From positions 57,115 through 121,114 of the forward strand of contig NZ_WTPY01000012.1 in assembly GCF_011378905.1 (NCBI RefSeq): a stretch of DNA of 64,000 bases, given 5' to 3'. The position numbers and the translations under genes are program-made. The DNA comes from Paraglaciecola sp. 20A4 (GTDB taxonomy: Bacteria > Pseudomonadota > Gammaproteobacteria > Enterobacterales > Alteromonadaceae). Position 1 is the stretch's first letter, and each line of letters opens with the position of its first letter. The notes under the pieces were generated by a model. That model was not told the DNA's origin and searched no databases. It saw only the letters and a list, made by a program, of their open reading frames with translations. Of the stretch, positions 10,582 through 19,296 are shown one piece after another.

Positions 10582-11697
10582 TTACAGCGTATATTGGCTA
10601 GAAAGGTCAACTTCTTTAGCTTCTACTGGCGTACCAGGGCGGGCTCGCATCAAGTTATTCAAAATCATGCGATCGTCTTTACTTAAGCCAGATTCAATTA
10701 CGCGTAGGTCCTTGGTGTGAAGTTTTCCTAAGGTAACGAACTTACGATCGACTTTACCTTCGTCATTCACCACGAAAACAAATTTACGTGATTGATCTGT
10801 ACCTATGATGGCGTCTGGGATTAGAATTTTCTCAACGTTTTGTTCTGATAACAAACGAATACGACCAAATAATCCAGGCACAATAAATCCGCCTGGATTA
10901 TCTAAAATGGCGCGACCAACTATGGTGCCGGTGTTTTGATCAATTTGGTTATCAACGAAATCCATGACGCCAATATGGCTATAGTCTTTTTCGTCCTGCA
11001 GACGAATTTTTACAGGATTCGACGCATTTCGAGAACTTTCACGCTTGTTAGACTGACTCAATCGAATATAACGCAGTAAGTCACGTTCGCCGGCGTCGAA
11101 ATAGAAATGAATAGGGTCAATAGATACCACATTGGTCAATAAGGTGGCACTGGTTGCTGTGCCGTTGATCAAATTGCCTTCGTTGATTAAGTCGCGTGAT
11201 ACCACGCCATCAATAGGTGACTTCACTTCGGTAAATTCTAAATCAAGTTTCGCATTGTCTACATTAGCTTGCGCCATATCGTATTCGTTTTGGCGACGAT
11301 CGACTTCTTCTTGAGAAAGAGAGTTCTTCTTTCGCAAATCGTTACCGCGAGCCAATTCCTTTTTCGCTAATGCAAAACGAGATTCTGCGCTTTGTAGGGC
11401 GATTTTAAAGGGACGTTGATCGATAACAAACAATACATCGCCTTTTTTAACGGTCTGGCCATCTTTGAAATTCACTTTATCTAAGTAACCACTTACACGG
11501 GCACGAATGTCCACTTGTTGTGTGGCGTCAAAACGACCTGTGTATTCATCCCACTGGGTAATAACACTTGAAATCGGGGCTGCGACTTCGACTGGCAACG
11601 ATTGTGGTGCTGATGCCTTTTGCTCTGGTTGCTTGGAGCAAGCGGTCACAAGTGTTAACAGTACCATTGTCAGTAAATAGGGCTTGAGTAAGCGCAT
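10582..11697 (-). CDS. RND efflux periplasmic adaptor lipoprotein (AcrA/MexA type)
   Basis: Membrane-fusion protein of 371 residues bridging the RND permease to the outer-membrane channel. The signal peptide ends in a lipobox, LVTAC, with lipidated cysteine C20. Next come a biotinyl-lipoyl half (DIRARVSGYLDKVNFKDGQ), a coiled-coil hairpin (about 95-160), the second lipoyl half (TEVKSPIDGVVSRDL) and beta-barrel domains. It is first in a two-gene operon with the permease. GAGGA lies 9 bases before the ATG. Confidence 0.94.
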   Translation of the reverse strand: MRLLKPYLLTMVLLTLVTACSKQPEQKASAPQSLPVEVAAPISSVITQWDEYTGRFDATQQVDIRARVSGYLDKVNFKDGQTVKKGDVLFVIDQRPFKIALQSAESRFALAKKELARGNDLRKKNSLSQEEVDRRQNEYDMAQANVDNAKLDLEFTEVKSPIDGVVSRDLINEGNLINGTATSATLLTNVVSIDPIHFYFDAGERDLLRYIRLSQSNKRESSRNASNPVKIRLQDEKDYSHIGVMDFVDNQIDQNTGTIVGRAILDNPGGFIVPGLFGRIRLLSEQNVEKILIPDAIIGTDQSRKFVFVVNDEGKVDRKFVTLGKLHTKDLRVIESGLSKDDRMILNNLMRARPGTPVEAKEVDLSSQYTL

Positions 11698-12042
11698 TAA
11701 ATTAGATCCTCGTTTAGCGTGAGCAACACACGCTTATTTAGTATGGTTTAAGTGCAGTATGGCTGATATGAGCGCATTATCCTTTTAATCGAAGGTATAT
11801 ATGCATTCATGAGTTCGCTAAGTTCAGCAACGTTTAATTATCTAGTTCGGTCTTATACGCCAATAAAGCACAGACCGATTAACTAATAAAAAAATCTCAC
11901 TTATTAACTAATTGCTGAATTAACTTTGAGCAGCGAAAAATCAGTTGCGGAGATGGGGATGGATATACAATAAACAAGCGCGAAGAATAGATCAGTGCGC
12001 TATAAAATAATTATTTTAACTATAACAAAGGCGAGCACTGCG
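11698..12042. other. Intergenic region upstream of the RND operon
   Basis: 345 bases between two genes read leftward. It should hold the promoter of the efflux operon. A short inverted repeat, agcgtg / cacgct (11716-11721 and 11729-11734), lies just upstream of the adaptor start. No coding region or convincing terminator was seen. Confidence 0.4.
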
Positions 12043-13527
12043 CTAATCCTTAGATTTCACCCATAAATTTTGCTGCTTTTTAAAGTAAAAGTAGCTATAC
12101 GGGGACCAACCACGGGGAATCGCTACTCTATTTTTAGGCTGATCGAGTTCAGTAGCGATTTTTTGAGCTACAGCATCGAGTATCGCTGGCGTTAAAGTCG
12201 AAAATTGATTGTAGACTTGTTCAAAGTACAAATTTTGTTGTGATCGAATGGTGCACTGTTCACCTTTAGGATAAATTTCACCTAAAGAACTTACCACAAG
12301 GCAATTAGGTTCATTTACTTGGATTGGATTTAGCGTATTGACCAGTCCATAGGAAAATTCATTAGGCTTATTGTCATCGTCATTGGCCGCGCAGAATACG
12401 ACTCCAAACCCTGGGGGAAAATAGCCCACTATTTTTTGCAAACTTTCAGCGCTATTTAACGTCAAGGCACCTATTTGTGCTGAATGAATGACTACTCTCG
12501 TTGCTTTGGGTAAATCTTCGAAATTGAAATTAGGCTTAGTTGACAAAACGATAGAGGTATAAATTTGGGCCGCCTTAATCGTACTGCCAAGAGCCTCTTT
12601 GGGCTTAATAGCGCCATCTAACATGCTACGAAGTAAACGTGCACGGTTACTTTCACTTTTATCAAAACGATCTTTGCGCAGCGTGTAATCGTCAGAATCA
12701 TCATTTTCTTCCTCAAAGTGCCCTGTACCTAATCCTTGAGAAACATATTCAATCGTCTGTTCATGATTCATAATTAAAAGCGGAACACGTACTTCTTTTT
12801 CCAGTACTCGATAAGGATCTAATGCCCCATCGGCCCCTTTAAGCAGGCGTTGTATTTCAGGGTGTTGCATACCAATATCTTGCATCAGTGCTGCACTAAT
12901 CAAAGGTACGGCTACATCTTTTTGAAATAAATTAAGCGCTCCAAATGAAGCGGGGGGCTTGGAAAAACGTGATGACAGGTTATACCGACTGACAATATAT
13001 TCGTTTTCTACATACTGACTAGCCAGCATTTCGTCGAGTAAACGTAAGCTAAGCACTGCTTTATACAAGGGTTTGCAGCGTTGATGGGATTGCGCAACAT
13101 TTTTCCCCTGCGTAGGGCAGATAAGCAATAAGGTGGTGAGTACTTTTGCGCTCTTCAACTGGGTTTCTTGCCAGTTCTTACCTTCGCATAACTTTACTAT
13201 ATCAATACAGACTTCATTTAAGCATTTCAAACGAACGTAACGTAGGCGATCCTGTATAGCTGTTTCTACCTTTAAATCCTTTTTTGCGTCATTATAAAGC
13301 TCGCGTAAATGATTTCTCTGTATTACATTTTTGGCAGCTTCAATGTCTTTATATTTCTCTTCTACCACTTTTGTTAGCTGCAGAATAACGCGTTGCTGAC
13401 TTTGCGCTCCTTGAAAATAAACTTCCGCTTGTTCAAACAAGGATTCCTTTGTCTGAGTGACATCGTTTATTCTAGCCACTAATGCAGCTACCGATTTGGT
13501 AAACGCATTATCGCTTGATGTTGTCAT
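12043..13527 (-). CDS. Degenerate HD-GYP-like protein of unknown function
   Basis: A 494-residue cytoplasmic protein; the start follows AAAGGATACGGAAATG. The first 100 or so residues are helical and charged, with coiled-coil character. The middle (about 195-340) follows the course of an HD-GYP phosphodiesterase domain: SAALMQDIGMQHPE stands where active enzymes have a histidine-aspartate pair in a similar helix. The later KAAQIYTSIVLSTKPNF matches the usual 'ADVYDAL..RPY' segment. VGYFPPGFGVVF matches the 'GIYPPGSLVRL' stretch that follows many HD-GYP domains. The HD pair and the GYP loop are missing, so hydrolysis of cyclic di-GMP is unlikely. Family placement rests on motif order only. Confidence 0.6.
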   Translation of the reverse strand: MTTSSDNAFTKSVAALVARINDVTQTKESLFEQAEVYFQGAQSQQRVILQLTKVVEEKYKDIEAAKNVIQRNHLRELYNDAKKDLKVETAIQDRLRYVRLKCLNEVCIDIVKLCEGKNWQETQLKSAKVLTTLLLICPTQGKNVAQSHQRCKPLYKAVLSLRLLDEMLASQYVENEYIVSRYNLSSRFSKPPASFGALNLFQKDVAVPLISAALMQDIGMQHPEIQRLLKGADGALDPYRVLEKEVRVPLLIMNHEQTIEYVSQGLGTGHFEEENDDSDDYTLRKDRFDKSESNRARLLRSMLDGAIKPKEALGSTIKAAQIYTSIVLSTKPNFNFEDLPKATRVVIHSAQIGALTLNSAESLQKIVGYFPPGFGVVFCAANDDDNKPNEFSYGLVNTLNPIQVNEPNCLVVSSLGEIYPKGEQCTIRSQQNLYFEQVYNQFSTLTPAILDAVAQKIATELDQPKNRVAIPRGWSPYSYFYFKKQQNLWVKSKD

Positions 13528-13751
13528 TTCCGTATCCTTTGGTTATTAAATCTTCTGTCAGCACGCCTTAAGTCTAGCCTAAAAAAAAAGGCCAAGTAAC
13601 TGATTTTATTTGTCTTTGATAAATTGCCAAAGCATAAGAAATTACCGAGTCTATAAATTACCCTAAGATGATTATTTTTAGATCTCTACACTTGCATTTT
13701 TTAGCCGTACATTATTGAATAGCCCTACACTTTTAATGGGAGGCTAAGGTA

Positions 13752-14240
13752 TTGAATAAAATAAAAATGTTTGTTTTGTTGGGGTTTGCAAGTTTAGTTT
13801 TGTCAGCATGTAGTCATTCTATCGCTCGTCAACCTGATTTTTTAGGGGAAGTAAGTGCAGAGCAATTACTAGCGCAATATCCCGCTTTTCAAGATGAGTA
13901 TCAGTCCTATCAACCGAGCGAAAAAGAACTTGCTGCTGTGGCTTCATTGCAAGACGATAGCCTTGTAGTCTTGTTTGGTACTTGGTGCCATGACAGCCAA
14001 CGTGAGGTACCTAGACTCTTGAAAACGTTTGATCTTAGTGGCTTAGATGTTCCTAAGTTAACCTTGGTTGCCGTTGACACTAAGAAAAATGATCCACAGG
14101 GACTTGCTAAAAAATATGCACTTAAGTACACACCTACCTTTGTTTTACTAAAGGGTGATAAAGAATTGGGGCGCGTAGTGGAACGGCCTAAGACAAGCTT
14201 AACCCAAGACTTACAATCATTATCATTAATAACTAAGTAA
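13752..14240 (+). CDS. Thioredoxin-fold lipoprotein with a single active-site cysteine
   Basis: A 162-residue envelope protein. TTG is chosen as start because GGGAGG ends 8 bases upstream and the next ATG is too far from it. The signal peptide ends in a lipobox, VLSAC (C20). A thioredoxin-like domain follows: LVVLFGTWCHDSQREVP holds C79, but the usual second cysteine is serine (S82). TPTFVLLKGDKELGR provides the cis-proline strand. With one cysteine it cannot be a normal dithiol oxidoreductase; a monothiol or binding role is possible. Stands alone, facing osmC. Confidence 0.82.
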   Translation: MNKIKMFVLLGFASLVLSACSHSIARQPDFLGEVSAEQLLAQYPAFQDEYQSYQPSEKELAAVASLQDDSLVVLFGTWCHDSQREVPRLLKTFDLSGLDVPKLTLVAVDTKKNDPQGLAKKYALKYTPTFVLLKGDKELGRVVERPKTSLTQDLQSLSLITK

Positions 14241-14254
14241 GCTTAGTAAATAAT

Positions 14255-14286
14255 CGATCAGGCATTCACGCTTAAATGCCTGATCG
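14255..14286. terminator. Stem-loop between convergent genes
   Basis: A perfect 12-base stem, cgatcaggcatt / aatgcctgatcg, with an 8-base loop lies between the convergent lipoprotein and osmC genes. There is no long T-run, so termination strength is uncertain. Confidence 0.6.
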
Positions 14287-14299
14287 TTACTATGACTCT

Positions 14300-14734
14300 T
14301 TAGCTTTTTATTAGGGTGTAGTCCAAGGTAATATGTGCATCCAATAACTTCGATACGGGGCAGTTCTCTTTAGCCTTCTGGGCTATTTGGGAAAATTCGT
14401 CATCCGCTATATCGTCTACTTTGGCCGTCAAATTTAACGCTGATTGACTAATTTTGAAACCATCATCGGACTTATCTAAACTAATTTTGGCCGTAGTATT
14501 TAGTTCACCGTTCTCATAACCAGCATCAGCTAGCGCAAATGAAAGCGCCATTGTAAAGCAACTCGCATGGGCAGCAGCTATTAGCTCCTCCGGGTTAGTG
14601 CCTTTACCATTTTCAAAACGGGTATTGAAGCCATATGGTTGATTCATTAACGCACCTGTTTCAGTGGAAATACTGCCTTTGCCTGTTTTGCCTAAAGGTT
14701 TATAAGTGGCGCTACCTGATTTAACAATACTCAT
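14300..14734 (-). CDS. osmC: OsmC-type organic hydroperoxide reductase
   Basis: Cytoplasmic thiol peroxidase of 144 residues that reduces organic hydroperoxides. The two catalytic cysteines are in [13 protein letters not shown] (C59) and ENCPVSKLL (C125), at the spacing usual for OsmC. The N-terminal [20 protein letters not shown] and the [20 protein letters not shown] stretch favour the OsmC branch over Ohr. The ATG follows AGGAAAATCAT. Monocistronic. Confidence 0.94.
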   Translation of the reverse strand: MSIVKSGSATYKPLGKTGKGSISTETGALMNQPYGFNTRFENGKGTNPEELIAAAHASCFTMALSFALADAGYENGELNTTAKISLDKSDDGFKISQSALNLTAKVDDIADDEFSQIAQKAKENCPVSKLLDAHITLDYTLIKS

Positions 14735-14985
14735 ATGATTTTCCTAAACTAAGGTTGTAAAGTCACAACTCAACAACATAAATGTTTAAGATAAGATGCA
14801 AATGCTTTGCCGTTTTAAAGAAAAACGCTTAGGTCCTTTGCAGCAGGTGATGGCTAGTTAATTGGCTGAGCAATTTTTCGATATGTAGGGAAAGTTTAAG
14901 AGATACTTACATAAGGAGTTGCAATAATTACTGGATAATAAGCAGCTCATTTGTATCGAATTGACAATGCGTGGCTTAATCCTGT

Positions 14986-15639
14986 TTAAGGACGAGCATA
15001 ACCATTGAGGAACATATCGACTGCAGCGGTAACGAACTCCTCCTGCTCTGCAAGATTGAGATTAACGACTTCGCCTAGCATGCAGCGAATATGATAATTG
15101 CCTTTGAGTGCCCCCATAAAGTGACTAGCGGCAATAAAGCAGCTTTTAATATCGAGCTGTTGCTTATCAACTTGGGTTTGCAAATATTCAGCTAAATTGC
15201 GTATGGCTCGTTCTGTAGCAAGGGTGAGGAATATTTCCCGAAGACGAGGGGTGCGCACCGCCTCACCTATTATTAAGCGGTGAATCGCCCCCACTTCTGG
15301 TGAAATGACCATACTAAAAAAACGCATTCCTATCTCTATTAGAGCGACACGGGGAGATTTACTTTGTAAGTCGCGGTAATCTATTTCACTCAATAATTGG
15401 TCGCTTTTACGCTCTATAACCGCGTAAAACAAACCTTCTTTATTGCCAAACAGCCGATAAAGTGTGGCAAGTGACCCTCCCGCTAATGCAACAATTTCTT
15501 GCAAGCTCGCTGCTTCGTATCCCGAGCCCGCAAAAACTTTTGTAGCGGCTTGAATAATTTTATCGCGCCTAATAAGTCCCCGTTCTCTCGGGGCGTATTG
15601 GGGCGTGGCGCTTGACGTTGTATTTGTATTTGAAGGCAT
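14986..15639 (-). CDS. TetR/AcrR family regulator of the EmrAB-like pump
   Basis: Protein of 217 residues with a helix-turn-helix at about 25-70 (IIQAATKVFAGSGYEAASLQ; GSLATLYRLFGNKEGLFYAV) and an AefR-type C-terminal ligand domain. It is divergent from the EmrA-like gene, with a palindrome in between, so it probably represses the pump and itself. The extended N-terminus (about 20 residues before the HTH) leaves the exact start open. Confidence 0.9.
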   Translation of the reverse strand: MPSNTNTTSSATPQYAPRERGLIRRDKIIQAATKVFAGSGYEAASLQEIVALAGGSLATLYRLFGNKEGLFYAVIERKSDQLLSEIDYRDLQSKSPRVALIEIGMRFFSMVISPEVGAIHRLIIGEAVRTPRLREIFLTLATERAIRNLAEYLQTQVDKQQLDIKSCFIAASHFMGALKGNYHIRCMLGEVVNLNLAEQEEFVTAAVDMFLNGYARP

Positions 15640-15723
15640 AATTAAACTGCTTTAATGGGACGGAGGCACAATAGCAAATATTCACTTTTTTAGCTTTGTT
15701 ATGATTGAACGTTTCTAAGTGTA

Positions 15724-15741
15724 GTGTAATATACATTACAC
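15724..15741. promoter_or_regulatory. Palindrome upstream of EmrAB-like genes, likely TetR operator
   Basis: gtgtaat (15724-15730) and attacac (15735-15741) are perfect inverted arms with a 4-base spacer, 35 bases before the adaptor start and between the divergent regulator and pump genes. Confidence 0.65.
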
Positions 15742-15775
15742 ATACAGAGCTAAGCATTCAAATTTAGGCAAGAAA

Positions 15776-16867
15776 ATGTCGTTAAAAAAAGTGTTTTTTC
15801 TAATTATCTTGTTGGCACTAGTAGGTTTTGGGATCAACAAGGGCATTGAATGGTATGAGCATGGGCGTTTCATTGAGGAAACGGATAATGCTTATATAAA
15901 ATCAGATAGTATTTCGATTCGAGCAGAAATCTCGGGACGTATCGAAACCTTAGCGGTTCAAGAAAATCAACACGTACGAAAAGGTCAGCTTTTAGTACGT
16001 ATTAATGCGAGTGATTATCAAGCCAAATTAGCACAAGCTAATGCTGAACGAGGTGTTGCGCTAGCTGCATTGGTGAACGCCCAGCAACAAATTAATCTGC
16101 AACACAAAAAAATCGATGAAGCTAAAGCGAATATTGATGCAGCAAAAGCGGAAGTGAAACGTGGGCAGCTCAATTTAGAACGTTTCCAAATTTTAGATAA
16201 ACAGTCGTTCGATTCCAAACAACAATTACAAAACACTGAAGCTGATGTTGCAGTAGCCAAAGCGAAACTAGCCCAAGCCCAAGCTGCCCATGCGGCAGCG
16301 CAGCAAATGTTTGCCGTACTCGACGCACAACAGCAAAGCGCTGAAGCCAATATTACCGCTGCCGAATCGCAAATTGCTTACGCGCAAAGTCAGTTGGCTA
16401 AAACAGAGATCCTTGCCCCTAGCGATGGCATTGTAGGTAATCTAGGGGCGCGTAGCGGTGGTTTGGTACAGCCGACTATGACCCTTCTGTATTTGGTGCC
16501 TTTACCTGAAGTTTATGTTGTCGCAAATTTTAAAGAAACGCAGATTGGCCACATGACCATCGGCCAGCCCGTTAAGCTCACCGTTGACGCCCAAGACGAC
16601 GTGGAGTTCACTGGTGTGGTGGCGTCAATTTCCCCCGCGACAGGCTCTGAATTTAGCTTATTACCCAAAGATAACGCCACTGGCAACTTTAATAAAATAG
16701 TTCAACGAGTCCCTGTACGTATTGATGTTATTGGCCCTATTGAACATATGCATATATTACGACCTGGCTTATCTGTGATACCGCACGTTGACACTCAAGG
16801 GTTTAATCAACAAAGCGCCTATTTAGCAAATGAACAGGGCTTAACATCACAACGGGATATCCATTAA
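15776..16867 (+). CDS. EmrA-type membrane-fusion protein (HlyD family)
   Basis: Periplasmic adaptor of an MFS tripartite drug pump, 363 residues. One N-terminal membrane helix (about 5-25) is followed by the first lipoyl half (SDSISIRAEISGRIETLAVQ), a long alanine/glutamine-rich coiled coil (about 90-205), and the second lipoyl half (ILAPSDGIVGNLGARSGGLV). The next gene is the EmrB-like permease, 109 bases downstream on the same strand. Confidence 0.93.
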   Translation: MSLKKVFFLIILLALVGFGINKGIEWYEHGRFIEETDNAYIKSDSISIRAEISGRIETLAVQENQHVRKGQLLVRINASDYQAKLAQANAERGVALAALVNAQQQINLQHKKIDEAKANIDAAKAEVKRGQLNLERFQILDKQSFDSKQQLQNTEADVAVAKAKLAQAQAAHAAAQQMFAVLDAQQQSAEANITAAESQIAYAQSQLAKTEILAPSDGIVGNLGARSGGLVQPTMTLLYLVPLPEVYVVANFKETQIGHMTIGQPVKLTVDAQDDVEFTGVVASISPATGSEFSLLPKDNATGNFNKIVQRVPVRIDVIGPIEHMHILRPGLSVIPHVDTQGFNQQSAYLANEQGLTSQRDIH

Positions 16868-16976
16868 GCCCTAAAGGCAATTTGGTGAGCAATTATCCAC
16901 AAGCTAAATATTGAGCTTATGGCATTGTGAAGAGCTATTTAATGGTTATTTGGTGTAAAAGAGCAGGACGCCTGAA

Positions 16977-18530
16977 ATGAGTGATGAAAAAGCAACTGAA
17001 ATGCCGTCATTTAGGCAAAAAATCGGTTTTGTAGCGGTTATGCTTGGCATGTTTATGGCCATTCTTGATATTCAAATTGTGGCCAGTTCACTCAACGAAA
17101 TCCAAGCGGGCGTTTCGGCAACTCAAGATGAAATTTCTTGGGTGCAAACAGCCTATCTTATTGCTGAAATCATTATGATCCCACTTTCAGGGATGCTGAC
17201 TCGTTGGTTGTCAACGCACCTAACATTCGTTATCTCCTGTATCGCATTTACTATTGCAAGTGTCGGTTGTGCTTTAGCCCAAACTATCGACCAACTTATT
17301 GTGCTACGTGCCATTCAAGGTTTTGTAGGTGGGGCAATGATCCCCATTGCCTACGCTATCAGTTTTAAGTTATTTCCGCTTCGAGTGATGGGGGCAGTAC
17401 AAGCCGTAATCGGTATGATTGCAACCACAGCGCCTTCAATAGGGCCAACCCTAGGCGGTTATATTACCCAACATGCTAGCTGGCATTGGTTGTTTTTGAT
17501 GAATGTAGTGCCTGGTATTTTAGCGAGTGCTGGCGCGTGGTTTTATTTGCGTATTGATAAACCAGATTTCTCGTTATTTAAAAAAATCGATTTTATTGGT
17601 TTGCTCTATCTAGCGCTGTTTCTAGGTCCTTTGGAATACATTCTTGAAGAAGGGCCAGGAGATGAGTGGTTCGACAGCACACTTATTTTATTACTCAGTA
17701 CAGTATGTGCGTTAGGTGCTCTCGGTTTTTTCTGGCGGGCGTTTCGGGTGGCCTTACCTATCGTTGATCTAAAGGTCTTTTCTGACCGTAATTTCGCTTT
17801 AGGTGCTTCGTTAGGTTTTCTTATCGGCATTGCGTTGTATGGTATGGTCTATCTTATGCCATTATTTTTGGGCACGGTACGCGGCTTCAACAGTCTACAA
17901 ATAGGTCAACTGATGTTTGTTACAGGCGCATCGATGTTCTTTAGCGCACCAATTATCGGTCGCTTGTCTGACAAGGTTGATGCTCGCTATATGTTGGCAG
18001 TGGGTTTAGTGATGGTAGGGGCGGGTTCGATGATGAACGCAAACCTTACTGATCAAGCTGACTTTCAACAATTTATGTGGCCGCAAATGGTGCGCGGGGT
18101 AGGTTTACTGATGTGCTTGCTTACTGCTTCACGTATCGCTATGGGGACATTACCCAACAGCGAAATCAGTAATGCCGCAGGCTTATTTAATGTGCTGCGC
18201 AATTTAGGTGGCGCAGTAGGTTTAGCCCTTATGGATACCATTCGTGATATTCGCGTGGATTATCACTGGGCGCAACTGATACCCGCAATTGATACAAATC
18301 GAGCGGTGGTAATTGAAGAACTGACTAAAGCTCAACTAGCCGTCGCCGGCGTAGCCAGCGATCCGGCAGCAGCTGCAATTAAGCAAATTGCTGACAGAGT
18401 CATGCAGCAGGCACAAGTATTGGCTTTTAATGATCTATTTCTATGGATAGGTGCTATGTATGCTTGTGCGTTGCCCTTAATGTTTTTTATCCGCAAGGCA
18501 GAAAATGAAGATGTCGGCGGCGCACATTGA
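16977..18530 (+). CDS. EmrB-type MFS drug transporter (DHA2 family)
   Basis: Inner-membrane proton antiporter of 517 residues with about 14 helices. Family signatures are FMAILDIQIVASSLNEI in helix 1, the ISWVQTAYLIAEIIMIPLSG loop and helix 2, and GGAMIPIAYA with SIGPTLGGYI (motif C-like) in helix 5. AGGA precedes the ATG. It works with the EmrA-like protein just upstream and probably a TolC from elsewhere. Confidence 0.94.
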   Translation: MSDEKATEMPSFRQKIGFVAVMLGMFMAILDIQIVASSLNEIQAGVSATQDEISWVQTAYLIAEIIMIPLSGMLTRWLSTHLTFVISCIAFTIASVGCALAQTIDQLIVLRAIQGFVGGAMIPIAYAISFKLFPLRVMGAVQAVIGMIATTAPSIGPTLGGYITQHASWHWLFLMNVVPGILASAGAWFYLRIDKPDFSLFKKIDFIGLLYLALFLGPLEYILEEGPGDEWFDSTLILLLSTVCALGALGFFWRAFRVALPIVDLKVFSDRNFALGASLGFLIGIALYGMVYLMPLFLGTVRGFNSLQIGQLMFVTGASMFFSAPIIGRLSDKVDARYMLAVGLVMVGAGSMMNANLTDQADFQQFMWPQMVRGVGLLMCLLTASRIAMGTLPNSEISNAAGLFNVLRNLGGAVGLALMDTIRDIRVDYHWAQLIPAIDTNRAVVIEELTKAQLAVAGVASDPAAAAIKQIADRVMQQAQVLAFNDLFLWIGAMYACALPLMFFIRKAENEDVGGAH

Positions 18531-18615
18531 TGAAAGCAGAATAGCGTTTATCGGTTCTTCTATCATCGAACGTCACATTTTTGTGAGCGTATTGTTGTAG
18601 CTTGAAAGGATATTT

Positions 18616-19203
18616 ATGAAAACTGTTTTATCAGCACTGTTACTCAGTGTGTTGTTTTTCTCTTCCCATGTGTCAGCCGATGAAACCATTTTAGCTGGTG
18701 GTTGTTTTTGGTGCATGGAATCTGATTTTGAGAAATTAGACGGTGTGAGTGATGTGGTATCTGGTTTTACGGGTGGTAAGACGCGAAATCCGACTTATAA
18801 CGGTGATCATCGCGGACATTATGAAGCAGTGAAAATAACCTATGATCCTAACGTAGTGACCTACCAACAAATTCTGGATCATTATTGGGTTAATGTTGAT
18901 CCCTTCGATGATCGGGGACAATTTTGTGACAAAGGCCAGAGTTATTTAAGCGCTATTTTTGTCGCTAACGAACAAGAGCGGGTAATTGCTGAGCAAACAA
19001 AAGAAGCAGTGCAAGCTCAATTCCCTAAGCAAACTGTTGTGACCCCCATTTTAGCGTCGACGCGTTTTTATCCTATTAAAGGTAATGAAATTGCTCATCA
19101 AGACTTTTATAAAAAAAGCCCAGTTCGTTACAAGTTATATCGATGGAACTGCGGACGTGATCAGCGCTTAGAAGAAATATGGGGTGATAAAGCCAGTCAT
19201 TAA
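18616..19203 (+). CDS. msrA: Exported peptide methionine-S-sulfoxide reductase
   Basis: Repairs methionine S-sulfoxide in proteins. A signal peptide of about 21 residues (hydrophobic core 4-17, cleavage after VSA) directs it to the periplasm, unlike the usual cytosolic MsrA. The active-site motif GGCFWCMES places the catalytic cysteine at C30. Other conserved parts are YxxVKITYDPNVV-like EAVKITYDP and the C-terminal region with GRDQRLEEIWG. 195 residues with the leader. AAAGGA precedes the ATG. No MsrB partner is seen. Confidence 0.95.
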   Translation: MKTVLSALLLSVLFFSSHVSADETILAGGCFWCMESDFEKLDGVSDVVSGFTGGKTRNPTYNGDHRGHYEAVKITYDPNVVTYQQILDHYWVNVDPFDDRGQFCDKGQSYLSAIFVANEQERVIAEQTKEAVQAQFPKQTVVTPILASTRFYPIKGNEIAHQDFYKKSPVRYKLYRWNCGRDQRLEEIWGDKASH

Positions 19204-19244
19204 ACGTCTTGCTGCGTACTTGGGGTATAGACATATTGTTGTGC

Positions 19245-19283
19245 AAAAAAGGCGTAACTGCAGATGGCAGTCACGCCTTTTTT
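19245..19283. terminator. Bidirectional terminator between msrA and nspC
   Basis: An A-run, a stem ggcgt..actgc / gcagt..acgcc with a small internal offset, and a T-run lie between convergent genes. Confidence 0.8.
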
Positions 19284-19296
19284 ATTTGTGGTAGCA

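Noticed and set aside
16018..16350. Cysteine/alanine-rich 110-residue minus-strand frame
   Set aside because: Antisense shadow of the alanine/glutamine-rich coiled coil of the EmrA-like gene.
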